Assembly (NCBI GenBank): GCA_947176615.1
Contig: CAMWRO010000008.1
Span: forward strand, 1-25,262
Source of the DNA: an uncultured Porphyromonadaceae bacterium
Lineage (GTDB): Bacteria > Bacteroidota > Bacteroidia > Bacteroidales > Muribaculaceae
DNA: 25,262 bases
Direction of reading: 5' to 3'
This document shows positions 15,987 through 23,974 of the stretch, piece after piece. Position 1 is the stretch's first letter, and each line of letters begins with the position of its first letter. The position numbers were made by a program, and so were the translations under genes. The notes below the pieces were generated by a model that saw only the letters and a list, made by a program, of their open reading frames with translations, was not told the origin of the DNA and searched no databases.

Positions 15987-16013
15987 ATTGAAGTGGTTCA
16001 GAATCACTTCAAT
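15987..16013. promoter_or_regulatory. 27-bp palindrome over the start site of the DUF262 operon
   Basis: ATTGAAGTG (15987-15995) and CACTTCAAT (16005-16013) are exact inverted repeats. The centre adds TTC-A-GAA (15997-16003), so 12 of 13 base pairs about position 16000 are symmetrical. The single-base centre means it fits a DNA operator better than an RNA hairpin. It begins 4 bp downstream of the -7 box, covering the expected transcription start. Confidence 0.7.
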
Positions 16014-16017
16014 TCTA

Positions 16018-16049
16018 CAAAGATAGGCAGTTTTAATCATAAAAGCAAA
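16018..16049 (-). promoter_or_regulatory. Promoter of the DUF262/AAA operon
   Basis: On the minus strand TTTG (16049-16046), 20 bp, then TATCTTTG (16025-16018): full match to the Bacteroidota consensus. Transcription should begin near 16010, about 45 nt before the DUF262 ATG. Confidence 0.85.
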
Positions 16050-16109
16050 AACTATCGGCGGTATAGGTGTAAAATATTGCAGTGTGACATTGAAAAAATT
16101 AGTTTTCAG

Positions 16110-16145
16110 AAAAAAGGCGGGGGAAGCTGTGGGGCTTCCCTCGCC
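16110..16145 (-). terminator. Rho-independent terminator of gdhA
   Basis: On the minus strand a 12-bp stem with one mismatch (16134-16145 with 16116-16127) and 6-nt loop is followed by six T. It is 37 bp after the gdhA stop. Confidence 0.9.
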
Positions 16146-16182
16146 GAGGTTGTATAGATGAGCGATGTATGTGCCGGGTTGA

Positions 16183-17520
16183 TCAGAGAACGCCTTGGGC
16201 CATCATTGCTTTGGCTACTTTCATGAAGCCGGCGACATTGGCACCGCGCACATAGTTGATGTAACCGTCAGATTCTTTGCCGTATTTTACACACTGGTTG
16301 TGGATGTCGGTCATGATTTCTTTCAGTTTGCGGTCGACTTCCTCGGATGACCAGTTGAGTTTCTGTGAGTTCTGGGCCATTTCGAGACCTGAAACCGACA
16401 CGCCTCCGGCATTGGCGGCTTTGCCGGGAGCGTAGAGTATGTGGGCGGCTTGGAACTCGCGGATGGCTTCGGGGGTGGAGGGCATGTTGGCGCCTTCGCT
16501 GACGGCGATACAGCCGTTGGCGATTAGGGCGCGGGCGTCGTCACCGTCGATTTCGTTCTGAGTGGCCGATGGCATCGCGATGTCGCAGACGGCATGATGC
16601 CACGGGCGTTCTCCCTCGAAGTATTGGCAGCCATATTCTTCGGCAAACTCGCGGATGCGTCCTCGGTAGATGTTTTTCAGTTTGAAAATGTAGTCGAGCT
16701 GCTCGCGGGTTATACCTTCGGGAACGTAGATTGAGCCGTCGCTGTCACTCATGGAGACAACTTTTGCACCGAGTTCGAGAAGTTTTTCGGCGGTATAGGT
16801 CGCCACGTTGCCTGAGCCTGAGATTGCTACGCGTTTGCCCCAAAGGTCGAGACCGCGGGTTTTCAGCATTTCAAGCAGGAAGTAGACGTTTCCGTAGCCT
16901 GTTGCCTCGGGGCGGATTTTCGAGCCGCCGAATTCGAGTCCCTTGCCGGTGAATGTGCCTGTAAATTCGAGTGCCATTTTCTTGTACATGCCATACATGT
17001 AGCCGACTTCGCGTCCGCCCACGCCGATGTCGCCTGCGGGAACGTCGGTGTCAGGGCCTATGTGGCGCCACAGTTCGGTCATGAATGCTTGGCAGAAACG
17101 CATGACTTCCATGTCGCTTTTTCCGCGGGGCGAGAAGTCGCTGCCTCCTTTTGCGCCGCCCATCGCGAGGGTTGTGAGCGAGTTTTTGAATGTCTGTTCA
17201 AATGCGAGGAATTTGAGAATCGAGAGGTTGACCGAGGAGTGGAAGCGCACTCCGCCTTTATATGGGCCGATAGCGTTGTTGTGCTGGATGCGGTAACCCA
17301 TGTTGTTGCGCACGTTGCCCTTGTCGTCGACCCAAGACACGCGGAAGGTGTAGATGCGGTCGGGGATGCATAGGCGCTCGATGAGGTTGTAGCGTTCAAA
17401 TTCTGGGTGCTCGTTGTAGGCTTCTTCGATGGAGGTTACAACTTCTTCTACTGCCTGAATGTATTCAGGCTCATGGGGAAACCGCCTTTTCAGGTCGGAA
17501 ATCACTTCGGTAGCTTTCAT
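16183..17520 (-). CDS. gdhA: NADP-type glutamate dehydrogenase
   Basis: The 445-residue length and sequence fit the hexameric bacterial GDH. It shows PYKGGVRFHSS, the active-site LAMGGAKGGSDFSPRGKS, DVPAGDIGVGGREVGYMYG, the Rossmann motif ISGSGNVATYTAEKL, and AGKAANAGGVSVSGLEMAQNS. It makes glutamate from 2-oxoglutarate and ammonium, the main ammonium entry in many Bacteroidota. NADP preference is inferred from similarity. It has its own promoter and terminator, so it is a single-gene unit. The accessory module lies immediately downstream. Confidence 0.96.
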   Translation of the reverse strand: MKATEVISDLKRRFPHEPEYIQAVEEVVTSIEEAYNEHPEFERYNLIERLCIPDRIYTFRVSWVDDKGNVRNNMGYRIQHNNAIGPYKGGVRFHSSVNLSILKFLAFEQTFKNSLTTLAMGGAKGGSDFSPRGKSDMEVMRFCQAFMTELWRHIGPDTDVPAGDIGVGGREVGYMYGMYKKMALEFTGTFTGKGLEFGGSKIRPEATGYGNVYFLLEMLKTRGLDLWGKRVAISGSGNVATYTAEKLLELGAKVVSMSDSDGSIYVPEGITREQLDYIFKLKNIYRGRIREFAEEYGCQYFEGERPWHHAVCDIAMPSATQNEIDGDDARALIANGCIAVSEGANMPSTPEAIREFQAAHILYAPGKAANAGGVSVSGLEMAQNSQKLNWSSEEVDRKLKEIMTDIHNQCVKYGKESDGYINYVRGANVAGFMKVAKAMMAQGVL

Positions 17521-17602
17521 TACTGTGCTAACTAATAAGTAAAAACAATCTTAATCTTTTCGTGGTGTTGGCATTTTGCCAATACCTATCGGAATTTGGC
17601 TG

Positions 17603-17633
17603 CAAAGTTAAGTAAAAATTTCGATAAAACAAT
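17603..17633 (-). promoter_or_regulatory. Promoter of gdhA
   Basis: On the minus strand ATTG (17633-17630), 19 bp, then TAACTTTG (17610-17603). The leader to the ATG is about 75 nt. Confidence 0.8.
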
Positions 17634-17719
17634 CATATTTGCATAAAATATTGCCGATAAGTGATAAAATGGAAGTGATGTGGCGGCGGGTCGTGCTGCC
17701 GTTATGCCGGCGGGTAATG

Positions 17720-17754
17720 AAAAAACCGCCGTAACCCTGAGGGTTGCGGCGGTT
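17720..17754 (-). terminator. Rho-independent terminator of rpsO
   Basis: On the minus strand a 13-bp stem with one mismatch (17742-17754 with 17724-17736), 5-nt loop, then a run of T. It lies 38 bp after the rpsO stop and separates rpsO from gdhA. Confidence 0.9.
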
Positions 17755-17791
17755 AGTGTAATCTTCAAGTAGATACCCGATGAGCGGGAAA

Positions 17792-18067
17792 TTACTTTCT
17801 GATACCGAGCTCTTTCTTGGCGATGATGGCGCGGTAGCGGTTGATGTCAGTGCGGATCAGGTAATCCAGCAGGCGACGACGCTTGCCGACGAGTGCCTTC
17901 AGAGCTCTCGCAGTCGTATAATCTTTGTGGTTTGACTTAAGGTGTTCAGTCAAGTGAGCGATACGGACAGAGAATAATGCAATCTGTGCTTCAGGCGAGC
18001 CAGTGTCAGTCTTGCCCTGGCCGTACTTCTCAAAGATTTCTACTTTTTCTTCAGAACTTAAATGCAT
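17792..18067 (-). CDS. rpsO: Small ribosomal subunit protein uS15
   Basis: The 91-residue protein matches S15: GQGKTDTGSPEAQIALFSVRIAHLTEHLKSNHKDYTTARALKALVGKRRRLLDYL. S15 binds the central domain of 16S rRNA early in 30S assembly. It is a single-gene unit with a clear promoter and terminator. Confidence 0.97.
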   Translation of the reverse strand: MHLSSEEKVEIFEKYGQGKTDTGSPEAQIALFSVRIAHLTEHLKSNHKDYTTARALKALVGKRRRLLDYLIRTDINRYRAIIAKKELGIRK

Positions 18068-18109
18068 TCTTTCAGATGTTTTAAAATGTGGTTAATAAAA
18101 ATTAGCGCA

Positions 18110-18140
18110 CAAAGGTAGTGATTTTTTTTAACATGGCAAT
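18110..18140 (-). promoter_or_regulatory. Promoter of rpsO
   Basis: On the minus strand ATTG (18140-18137), 19 bp, then TACCTTTG (18117-18110). The leader is about 35 nt. Confidence 0.8.
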
Positions 18141-18195
18141 GTTTTTGATGCGGAAATGTTAAAGCCGACCACTGAATCTTTGTGTTTTAGGTCCG

Positions 18196-18531
18196 TCAGT
18201 CAAGGTTGAGCTTGTCTTTGGCGGGGTTGCGGAAGTGGATTTTGTGGTCCAGATACTCCTGAGTGGCAATGAGCACGGGCTTGGGGAGACGCTCGTAGAA
18301 ACGTGAGATTTCGATCTGCTCGCGGTTCTCGGAGATTTCTTCGAGGTTGTCGCTGAGTGATGCGAATTCCTGCAGTTTCTTCTCAAGGTCGTGTTTCATT
18401 TCGCCGGCAATCTGATTGGCGCGTTTGGCGATGATGCAGACTGTTTCATAGACGTTGCCCGTGTCTTGGCTCATCGAGATCATATCACGGGTCTGGGTGT
18501 TGAGAGGAGCGTTGGTCTTTTTGTAGTCCAT
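18196..18531 (-). CDS. rpoZ: RNA polymerase omega subunit (RpoZ/Rpb6-like, Bacteroidota type)
   Basis: The 111-residue protein starts MDYKKTNAPLNTQTRDM and has the Rpb6/omega-like core GNVYETVCIIAKRANQIAGEMKHDLEKKLQEF. The C-terminal extension (ISRFYERLPKPVLIATQEYLDHKIHFRNP) is typical of the Bacteroidota form. Omega helps assemble the polymerase. It lies 36 bp after bamD, an order common in Bacteroidales. No strong terminator follows. Confidence 0.85.
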   Translation of the reverse strand: MDYKKTNAPLNTQTRDMISMSQDTGNVYETVCIIAKRANQIAGEMKHDLEKKLQEFASLSDNLEEISENREQIEISRFYERLPKPVLIATQEYLDHKIHFRNPAKDKLNLD

Positions 18532-18567
18532 ATCCAGTTTTGATATTATATATAATATGTATAATTA

Positions 18568-19368
18568 TTATTCGGCGACGTAGCGGGAGGCGATTTTGAA
18601 GATGTTGTCGGCCTCGTCGCGGTGGGGACTGTCGGGATAGTTGTTGATAAACGAGTAGTACTCGTCGATGACTTCGCGGAAGCGGTCGGCTTTCTTTTCC
18701 TCGATACTCTGGTCGGCTTCCTGATAACGTGATTTTAGAATCAGGAGCTCAAGGTCTTCCTTGTATTTGGAGTAGGGGTAGTCCTTGATGGCGTTACGGG
18801 CGACGATGACGGCGCTTTCGTAGTTGTTGCCCATGTAGGTGCCGAGGTTGTAGTAGAGCTGGGCGTTTTGCAGCTGTTTCAGTGTCAGCTTGTCCTGAAG
18901 CTCGAAAATAGCGTTTTGGGCAATAGAGACTTTGTCGCTGCGGGGGAAGTAGTCGAGGAATGCCTGAAGTTCTTCGATGGCCTTGATGGTTCCCGACTGG
19001 TCAAGCTGTGGCTCGGGAGAGTCGAGATAATATCCGTAGCCTGAATAGAAACGGGCAAGCTCGGTGTATTTTCCCTTGGGATAGCGGGTATAGTAGGTCT
19101 TGAAATATGCTCCCGAGTTGGCGTAATCCTTGTTCTCGTAGTGGCTCAGGGCAAGAAGGTAGAGGGATTCCTCGGCCTTGGCTGAGCCCTTGAAGGTGGT
19201 CACGATGTCGGTTAGCACTGTGGCGGCCTGAACATATTTTTTCTGTTCAAAAGCGCGGCGGGCAAAGTCGAGCTTGTAGTCATTGTCAGTGCTTTTCAAC
19301 ACGCGCTGGTACTCTCCGCAAGCGGTGAGCGACAGGGCGGCAAGGAGCATGATGATATATTTGCGCAT
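18568..19368 (-). CDS. bamD: Outer membrane assembly lipoprotein BamD
   Basis: ATG 19368 (MRKYIIMLLAALSLTACG) gives 266 residues and a proper lipoprotein signal with lipobox LTAC; the longer frame to 19410 would spoil the signal. TPR-like repeats follow: ARRAFEQKKYVQAATVLTDIV, AEESLYLLALSHYENKDYANSGAYFKTYYTRYPKGKYTELARFYSGYGYY, and NAIKDYPYSKYKEDLELLILKSRY. BamD is the periplasmic TPR lipoprotein that works with BamA to insert beta-barrel proteins in the outer membrane. It is the first gene of bamD-rpoZ. Confidence 0.93.
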   Translation of the reverse strand: MRKYIIMLLAALSLTACGEYQRVLKSTDNDYKLDFARRAFEQKKYVQAATVLTDIVTTFKGSAKAEESLYLLALSHYENKDYANSGAYFKTYYTRYPKGKYTELARFYSGYGYYLDSPEPQLDQSGTIKAIEELQAFLDYFPRSDKVSIAQNAIFELQDKLTLKQLQNAQLYYNLGTYMGNNYESAVIVARNAIKDYPYSKYKEDLELLILKSRYQEADQSIEEKKADRFREVIDEYYSFINNYPDSPHRDEADNIFKIASRYVAE

Positions 19369-19407
19369 AAAATGGGTATCCAAAAAGTGGGTTTTCGTTA
19401 CAATTTG

Positions 19408-19440
19408 CAAAGTTAGTGATTTTTATCGGAAACACACAAT
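19408..19440 (-). promoter_or_regulatory. Promoter of bamD-rpoZ
   Basis: On the minus strand ATTG (19440-19437), 21 bp, then TAACTTTG (19415-19408), about 40 bp before the bamD ATG. Confidence 0.72.
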
Positions 19441-19510
19441 ATAAAATGGTAAAAACATGCTTTAATCGGGGAAAATCAGGATAAAATGAGACTGTCGGTC
19501 GACTAAAACA

Positions 19511-19553
19511 AAGGACGCAAAGGCTGAAAGGTGTAGACAGTCTTTGCGTCCTT
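19511..19553 (-). terminator. Hairpin after htrA, probable terminator
   Basis: A perfect 12-bp inverted repeat (19511-19522 with 19542-19553) with a 19-nt loop lies 24 bp after the htrA stop. The T-run on the minus strand is weak (TGTTTT), so termination may be partial, or the hairpin may protect the 3' end. Confidence 0.65.
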
Positions 19554-19576
19554 CTTGTCACATGAATGGAAAATGT

Positions 19577-21136
19577 TTATTCGGCATCGGCAAGGTCGAC
19601 GGCGTAGTAGCGACGTTGTCCGGTGGGATAGACGCCACGGAGGAACATCACCTTGTCGGGGGAGTCGCTTTTCATGATGGCATTATAGATTTTTTCAATG
19701 TCATCGGGAGAGGATACCCGGTTGTCGTTGACCGAGTAGATGATGAATCCTTCGCGGATGCCTGCATCCTTGAATTTGCCTTTCTGAAGGTCGGCTACTT
19801 GGACACCGGCCGAGAGTCCGAGCTGGCGCAAGGTCGATTCTCCGGGTTTCTTGAACGCGCAGCCGAGGTCGGTGACAGAACCGGCGACGGTGACCTTGGT
19901 GGTTCCCATGTTGTTGAGGAGTTTGACCTCGACGGTATGGGACTTGTTGTCGCGGATGTAGGTGAGCGAAATCTTGTCGCCGGGACGGTATTTGGAGAGT
20001 TGCTCCTGAAGCTGTGCTGTGTTGTCGGTCGAGTTTCCGTTGATTTTAACAATCACGTCACCTGTTTCGAGTCCGGCTTCACGGGCCGATGAGCGGTCGT
20101 TGACGCTGCCGACATACACACCTTGGGTCACGGCGGTAATGCCGTCTTTCTTGGCTCGCTCGGGAGTGAGGTCGCTGATTCCGATTCCGAGGACGGCGCG
20201 CTGTACGGCACCGTATTCGCGGATGTCGGCTACCACTTTCTTGACAATCGTGGTGGGAACGGCGAAGGAATAGCCGGCATAGTTGCCTGTCTGTGAATAT
20301 ATGGCGGTATTGATGCCGACAAGTTCACCGGCGAGGTTGACAAGCGCGCCGCCCGAGTTGCCGGGGTTGACGGCTGCATCGGTCTGAATGTAGGACTCGA
20401 TGCCCATCGAGCGTCCGTGGGTCGCGCTGCCGATGCTGCGGGCCTTTGCCGAGACTATGCCGGTGGTCACTGTCGAGGTGAATCCAAAGGGGTTGCCGAC
20501 GGCAAGCACCCATTCGCCTACTTTGAGGCTCTCGCTGTCACCCATCGGGATTACCGGGAGGTCGGTTGCGTCGATTTTGACAAGGGCGATGTCGGTTGTC
20601 GGGTCGGTTCCGACGACGGTGGCATTGTAGGTGTGGTTGTCGTTGAGGGTGACTTCGAGGCGCTCGGCTCCGTCAATGACGTGATTGTTGGTGACGATAT
20701 ATCCGTCAGACGAGATAATCACGCCCGAGCCGAGGCCGGTCTGCTGTTGTGCCGACTCGTCGTTATTGTCACGCTGCGGTGCCTGACGCTGGTTGCCGCC
20801 GGGTTGCCCGAAGAAGTATTCAAAAAACGGGTCACCGAAGAAACCGCCTCCTCCTTGGTTGCCGCGTGAATATCCGCGCGGAGTGGCATAGCTCTTGATT
20901 GATACCACGCCGTTGATGGTGTTTTCGGCAGCGATGGTGAAATCGGTTCCGTCGCCCGGCAGACGGGAGGATACGGTATAGAATCCCTGCGCGGCGGCGT
21001 TGCCGTTTTCTGACATGACAACGTCGGCTGCAAGGGGTGTGGGAGACATAACCGAGCGCATGGCCACGGCGGTGAGAGCCGAGCCGATTACAGCTGATCC
21101 GGCTGCAAGCATAACAACTTTTTGATAGAGTTTCAT
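19577..21136 (-). CDS. degP: Periplasmic serine protease/chaperone DegP/HtrA
   Basis: The 519-residue protein has an N-terminal membrane/signal segment (about 5-26), a trypsin-like domain with catalytic His152 (TNNHVI), Asp182 (TTDIAL) and Ser261 (NPGNSGGAL), and two PDZ domains. The first includes GVYVGSVNDRSSAREAGLETGDVIVKING; the second is more divergent, around GVQVADLQKGKFKDAGIREGFIIYSVNDNRVSS. A long Gly/Gln/Asn-rich loop (about 85-133) comes before the protease core, as in the LA loop of DegP. It degrades or refolds misfolded envelope proteins. It is a single-gene unit with a dyad in its leader. Confidence 0.95.
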   Translation of the reverse strand: MKLYQKVVMLAAGSAVIGSALTAVAMRSVMSPTPLAADVVMSENGNAAAQGFYTVSSRLPGDGTDFTIAAENTINGVVSIKSYATPRGYSRGNQGGGGFFGDPFFEYFFGQPGGNQRQAPQRDNNDESAQQQTGLGSGVIISSDGYIVTNNHVIDGAERLEVTLNDNHTYNATVVGTDPTTDIALVKIDATDLPVIPMGDSESLKVGEWVLAVGNPFGFTSTVTTGIVSAKARSIGSATHGRSMGIESYIQTDAAVNPGNSGGALVNLAGELVGINTAIYSQTGNYAGYSFAVPTTIVKKVVADIREYGAVQRAVLGIGISDLTPERAKKDGITAVTQGVYVGSVNDRSSAREAGLETGDVIVKINGNSTDNTAQLQEQLSKYRPGDKISLTYIRDNKSHTVEVKLLNNMGTTKVTVAGSVTDLGCAFKKPGESTLRQLGLSAGVQVADLQKGKFKDAGIREGFIIYSVNDNRVSSPDDIEKIYNAIMKSDSPDKVMFLRGVYPTGQRRYYAVDLADAE

Positions 21137-21151
21137 AAAGTATAATGTGGT

Positions 21152-21189
21152 TAAGTGATAATTTCGTTATCTGTTTCGTTTATCACTTA
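21152..21189 (-). promoter_or_regulatory. Inverted repeat in the degP leader
   Basis: TAAGTGATAA (21152-21161) and TTATCACTTA (21180-21189) are exact inverted repeats around an 18-nt centre, which itself has TTTCGTTATC-like direct repeats. The dyad lies between the -7 box and the degP ATG, close to the ribosome-binding region. Confidence 0.6.
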
Positions 21190-21205
21190 GACGGCAAAAA
21201 GTGTG

Positions 21206-21213
21206 CAAAATTA
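21206..21213 (-). promoter_or_regulatory. Candidate -7 element of degP
   Basis: On the minus strand TAATTTTG fits TAnnTTTG. The nearest TTG upstream is 23 bp away, longer than usual. Confidence 0.45.
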
Positions 21214-21457
21214 CATGGCATATGCTTCAAAATATACAATCTTAATCTATTTTAATATGAAACACTGACAATCCGCAATGTTTTAACATTAATAGTTAAA
21301 TTTAAGGATTTGTGTTAAAATTCAGCGGGAAGAGGGCATGACATTGTGTCAGAACGTGCTGTTTTCCGTCGGGATTCCCACCACGGGATTTTACTTGTAA
21401 TTGCGGATATTTTGTCAGTGATGAGCCTGAAAGCAGGGCATTGTTACAAATTATTGC

Positions 21458-21465
21458 TAAATTTG
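21458..21465 (+). promoter_or_regulatory. Candidate -7 element of the MATE-esterase operon
   Basis: TAAATTTG fits TAnnTTTG, 19 bp before the MATE ATG. No TTG lies at 19-21 bp upstream. The leader would be very short. Confidence 0.45.
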
Positions 21466-21484
21466 TCGTGAAAAAAGTGACGCA

Positions 21485-22888
21485 ATGGAAGATAATCAGA
21501 TACAAGTCGAGGAAATCAATCGACGGGACGAGGATAAAAAGAAACTTGACGAGCTTGCGACCGAGCCGGTAGGACGGTTGTTGTGGCGTTACAGTCTTCC
21601 CGCAGTGGTGGGTATGCTCGTCATGTCGCTCTATAATGTGATTGACCGCATCTTTATCGGGCAAGGGGTTGGCGCAGAGGCTATAACCGGTCTTGCCATC
21701 ACGTTTCCGGTGATGAATGTCGCGTCGGCGCTCGGGGTTCTTATCGGTGCGGGTGCATCGGCCCGTATATCCATCATGCTCGGCGCCAATGACCATCGTG
21801 GAGCGTGTCTCGTTCTCGGGAACTCGCTGACACTTATAATGGTAATAGCGGTGACCTATCTGACGGTCTTTGCCATTTTCCTCGATGATATTCTGGTAGC
21901 CTTCGGGGCGAGTGAAGCGTCGCTGCCCTATGCCCATGACTTCATGTCTTATCTCCTGCCGGGTATGCTGATGATGAATCTGTCGTTCAGTTTCAACAAT
22001 ATCATGCGAGCCTCGGGTTACCCTGTGCGGGCGATGGTGACGATGTTTATAGGCGCGGGGTGCAATGTGGTGCTGGCTCCTATCTTCATCTTTGTGCTTG
22101 GATGGGGTATCAAGGGAGCGGCAATCGCCACTGACATTTCCATGACAGTCTCGATGCTCTTTGTCATGGGACATTTCATGATGCCGGGGAGTACTCTGCA
22201 TTTCACCCGTGGCATTTTCCGCTTGCGCCGGAAGATTGTCATCGGGATTGTCGGCATCGGTGCCGCGCCGTCGCTCGTAAATTTCGCTTCATGTTTCATC
22301 AACGTGATAATCAACAAGTCGCTTTATTACTATGGGGGCGACACTGCTATCGGGGCTGCCGGAATCTTCACTACCTATACGTCGTTGCTCTGCATGGTGA
22401 TTGTGGGAATCTGCCAAGGAATGCAGCCGATTATCGGATATAACTATGGGGCGGGGCAATTGCACCGGCTCAGACGCACCTACTGGCTTGCCGTGGCTGT
22501 GGCGACTGCCATCGTCTCGTCAGGGGCGGCTTTCGGACTGTCGTTCCCGTCAGTCATCGCCCGTGCGTTTACGGTGGATGCCGGTCTCATCGCGGCCACT
22601 GACCGCGCCCTGTCACTATCGATGCTTGCGTTTTTTTTCGTCGGGTTCCAGATTGTCTCGACTACCTTTTTTCAGTCCATCGGGCAGGCCGGAAAATCAA
22701 TTTTTCTGTCTCTTACCCGCCAAGTGCTGTTTCTCATCCCGTTGCTGCTTTTGCTCCCTCGTTGTTTGCTCCTCGACGGTGTGTGGCTCTCCTTCCCGGC
22801 AAGTGATATTATCGCTACCATTGTGACCGCGTCGATGATGTGGTGGCAGTTCAGAAAAATGAACAATCATTTGAAATTGCATGATTAA
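21485..22888 (+). CDS. MATE family efflux transporter (MepA-like)
   Basis: The 467-residue protein has about twelve membrane segments in two halves. The first half begins LLWRYSLPAVVGMLVMSLYNVIDRIFIGQGVGAEAITGLAITFPV, the classic MATE opening. LIGAGASARISIMLGAND and MRASGYPVRAMVTMFIGAGCNVVLAPIFIF are typical of the DinF/MepA branch, as is GICQGMQPIIGYNYGAGQ in the second half. It should export cationic drugs or metabolites using an Na+ or H+ gradient; the substrate cannot be read from sequence. It has a charged cytoplasmic head (about 1-25). The esterase gene starts inside its last codons (8-bp overlap). Confidence 0.93.
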   Translation: MEDNQIQVEEINRRDEDKKKLDELATEPVGRLLWRYSLPAVVGMLVMSLYNVIDRIFIGQGVGAEAITGLAITFPVMNVASALGVLIGAGASARISIMLGANDHRGACLVLGNSLTLIMVIAVTYLTVFAIFLDDILVAFGASEASLPYAHDFMSYLLPGMLMMNLSFSFNNIMRASGYPVRAMVTMFIGAGCNVVLAPIFIFVLGWGIKGAAIATDISMTVSMLFVMGHFMMPGSTLHFTRGIFRLRRKIVIGIVGIGAAPSLVNFASCFINVIINKSLYYYGGDTAIGAAGIFTTYTSLLCMVIVGICQGMQPIIGYNYGAGQLHRLRRTYWLAVAVATAIVSSGAAFGLSFPSVIARAFTVDAGLIAATDRALSLSMLAFFFVGFQIVSTTFFQSIGQAGKSIFLSLTRQVLFLIPLLLLLPRCLLLDGVWLSFPASDIIATIVTASMMWWQFRKMNNHLKLHD

Positions 22889-23912
22889 AAGAGTCTTAAT
22901 AATATTGTATGTGTTGCTGCCGTCGGTTATGAGTGGAGCGGATCGGGGTGACGGTGTGGTGCTTGACAGCGTCATGGCTGCTGAGGCTGAATCTTTTTTA
23001 AGGGGTATGCCCGACGGATTGCAGGCGCGTCAGGAGAGAGCCGTCAGGAGTGCGATTGCCGGAGATGTCGTGCCGCTTGCCGATGTCAGGGCTTCGCGAA
23101 ATACCGACTCGGGTGTTATTGAGGGGGTCGAGGCGGTTGATCTTGTCGATGGGAAATACCGTCTGTATAAACCGACCGGGGTTATTGACGAAAAACTGCC
23201 GCTACTCGTCTATCTGCATGGCGGCGGATGGTGTTTCGGAAGTATCAACAGCTGTAGCCGTTTCTGCATGGAATTGACGCGTGAGGCCCGGATAGCGGTG
23301 ATGGCGGTGGAGTATCCGCTTGCCCCTGAAAATCCTTATCCTTCGGCGCTTGATTGCTGCGTGGAGGCGGTGACGTTTTCATGGGATAATGCATCGGAAT
23401 ATGGTTTTGACAGAGGTGATATTTCAATCGGAGGCGACAGTTCGGGAGGCAATCTCGCGCTTGCAACTGCATTGATACTTCAATCCATGCGGAAAAATAT
23501 GTTGAAGTCAGTGGTGACATTCTATCCTGTGACAAAGGCATGGAATGATGGTTCTGACTCGTGGCGGCTGTTTGGCAGCGGCTATGGCCTTGACGGTGGA
23601 ATAATGGAGGCGTTTAATGAGGCTTATGCTGCCGGGAGAGATGTCAGCTCGCCATATATCTCGCCCTGCAATGCCACAATCGGGCAGCTGTCCGGGTTTC
23701 CACCTGTCTTGATGATAAATGCCGAGAAGGATATTTTGCGAGACCAAGGTCAGGAAATGTGTGACCGTCTGTCACAGGCCGGGGTAGAGGTTGTTCACAG
23801 AGTCTTGCCCGGCACGACCCATCTGTTTATAACAGTCCCGGGACAAGACGCGGCATTTGCTGAATCGGTCAGCATGACTGCAAAGTTCCTGTCAGGGATG
23901 GCGAGCCGCTAA
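22881..23912 (+). CDS. Exported HSL-type alpha/beta hydrolase (esterase/lipase)
   Basis: The 343-residue protein starts at an ATG overlapping the MATE stop by 8 bp. It has an N-terminal signal peptide (KRVLIILYVLLPSVMSGA), so it probably acts in the periplasm. The hormone-sensitive-lipase family marks are complete: oxyanion HGGGW (113-117), nucleophile GDSSGG with Ser187, acid Asp284 in AEKDIL and base His314 in GTTHLF; VEYPLAPENPYPSALDC is also typical. Such enzymes hydrolyse short-chain or acetyl esters. Coupling with an efflux pump suggests that both handle the same class of compound, but this is inference. Confidence 0.92.
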   Translation: MIKRVLIILYVLLPSVMSGADRGDGVVLDSVMAAEAESFLRGMPDGLQARQERAVRSAIAGDVVPLADVRASRNTDSGVIEGVEAVDLVDGKYRLYKPTGVIDEKLPLLVYLHGGGWCFGSINSCSRFCMELTREARIAVMAVEYPLAPENPYPSALDCCVEAVTFSWDNASEYGFDRGDISIGGDSSGGNLALATALILQSMRKNMLKSVVTFYPVTKAWNDGSDSWRLFGSGYGLDGGIMEAFNEAYAAGRDVSSPYISPCNATIGQLSGFPPVLMINAEKDILRDQGQEMCDRLSQAGVEVVHRVLPGTTHLFITVPGQDAAFAESVSMTAKFLSGMASR

Positions 23913-23950
23913 AAAGCGACGAGCCTCGGAATTGTTCCGAGGCTCGCTAT
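23911..23950. terminator. Terminator between the esterase gene and rmlB
   Basis: A perfect 12-bp stem (23920-23931 with 23935-23946) with a 3-nt loop lies between two convergent genes. The T-run is on the minus strand (GCTTTTTAG), so it best serves rmlB, but the stem could stop both transcripts. Confidence 0.8.
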
Positions 23951-23974
23951 TATCTGTATGATTTCAGGTGTCGG

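Larger units (their letters stand above)
21137..21484. other. Intergenic region between divergent degP and the MATE gene
   Basis: This 348-bp AT-rich stretch holds no gene that I can support. It contains the degP -7 box and leader dyad, the MATE -7 box, and small palindromes: AATGTT-TT-AACATT at 21277-21290 and TGACA-TTG-TGTCA at 21340-21352. These could be regulator sites for either gene, but each is too short to be sure. Confidence 0.6.

Noticed and set aside
21302..22201. 299-codon minus-strand frame opposite the MATE gene
   Set aside because: His/Arg-rich composition typical of a shadow frame, no domain, and it would run through the MATE gene and the promoter region.
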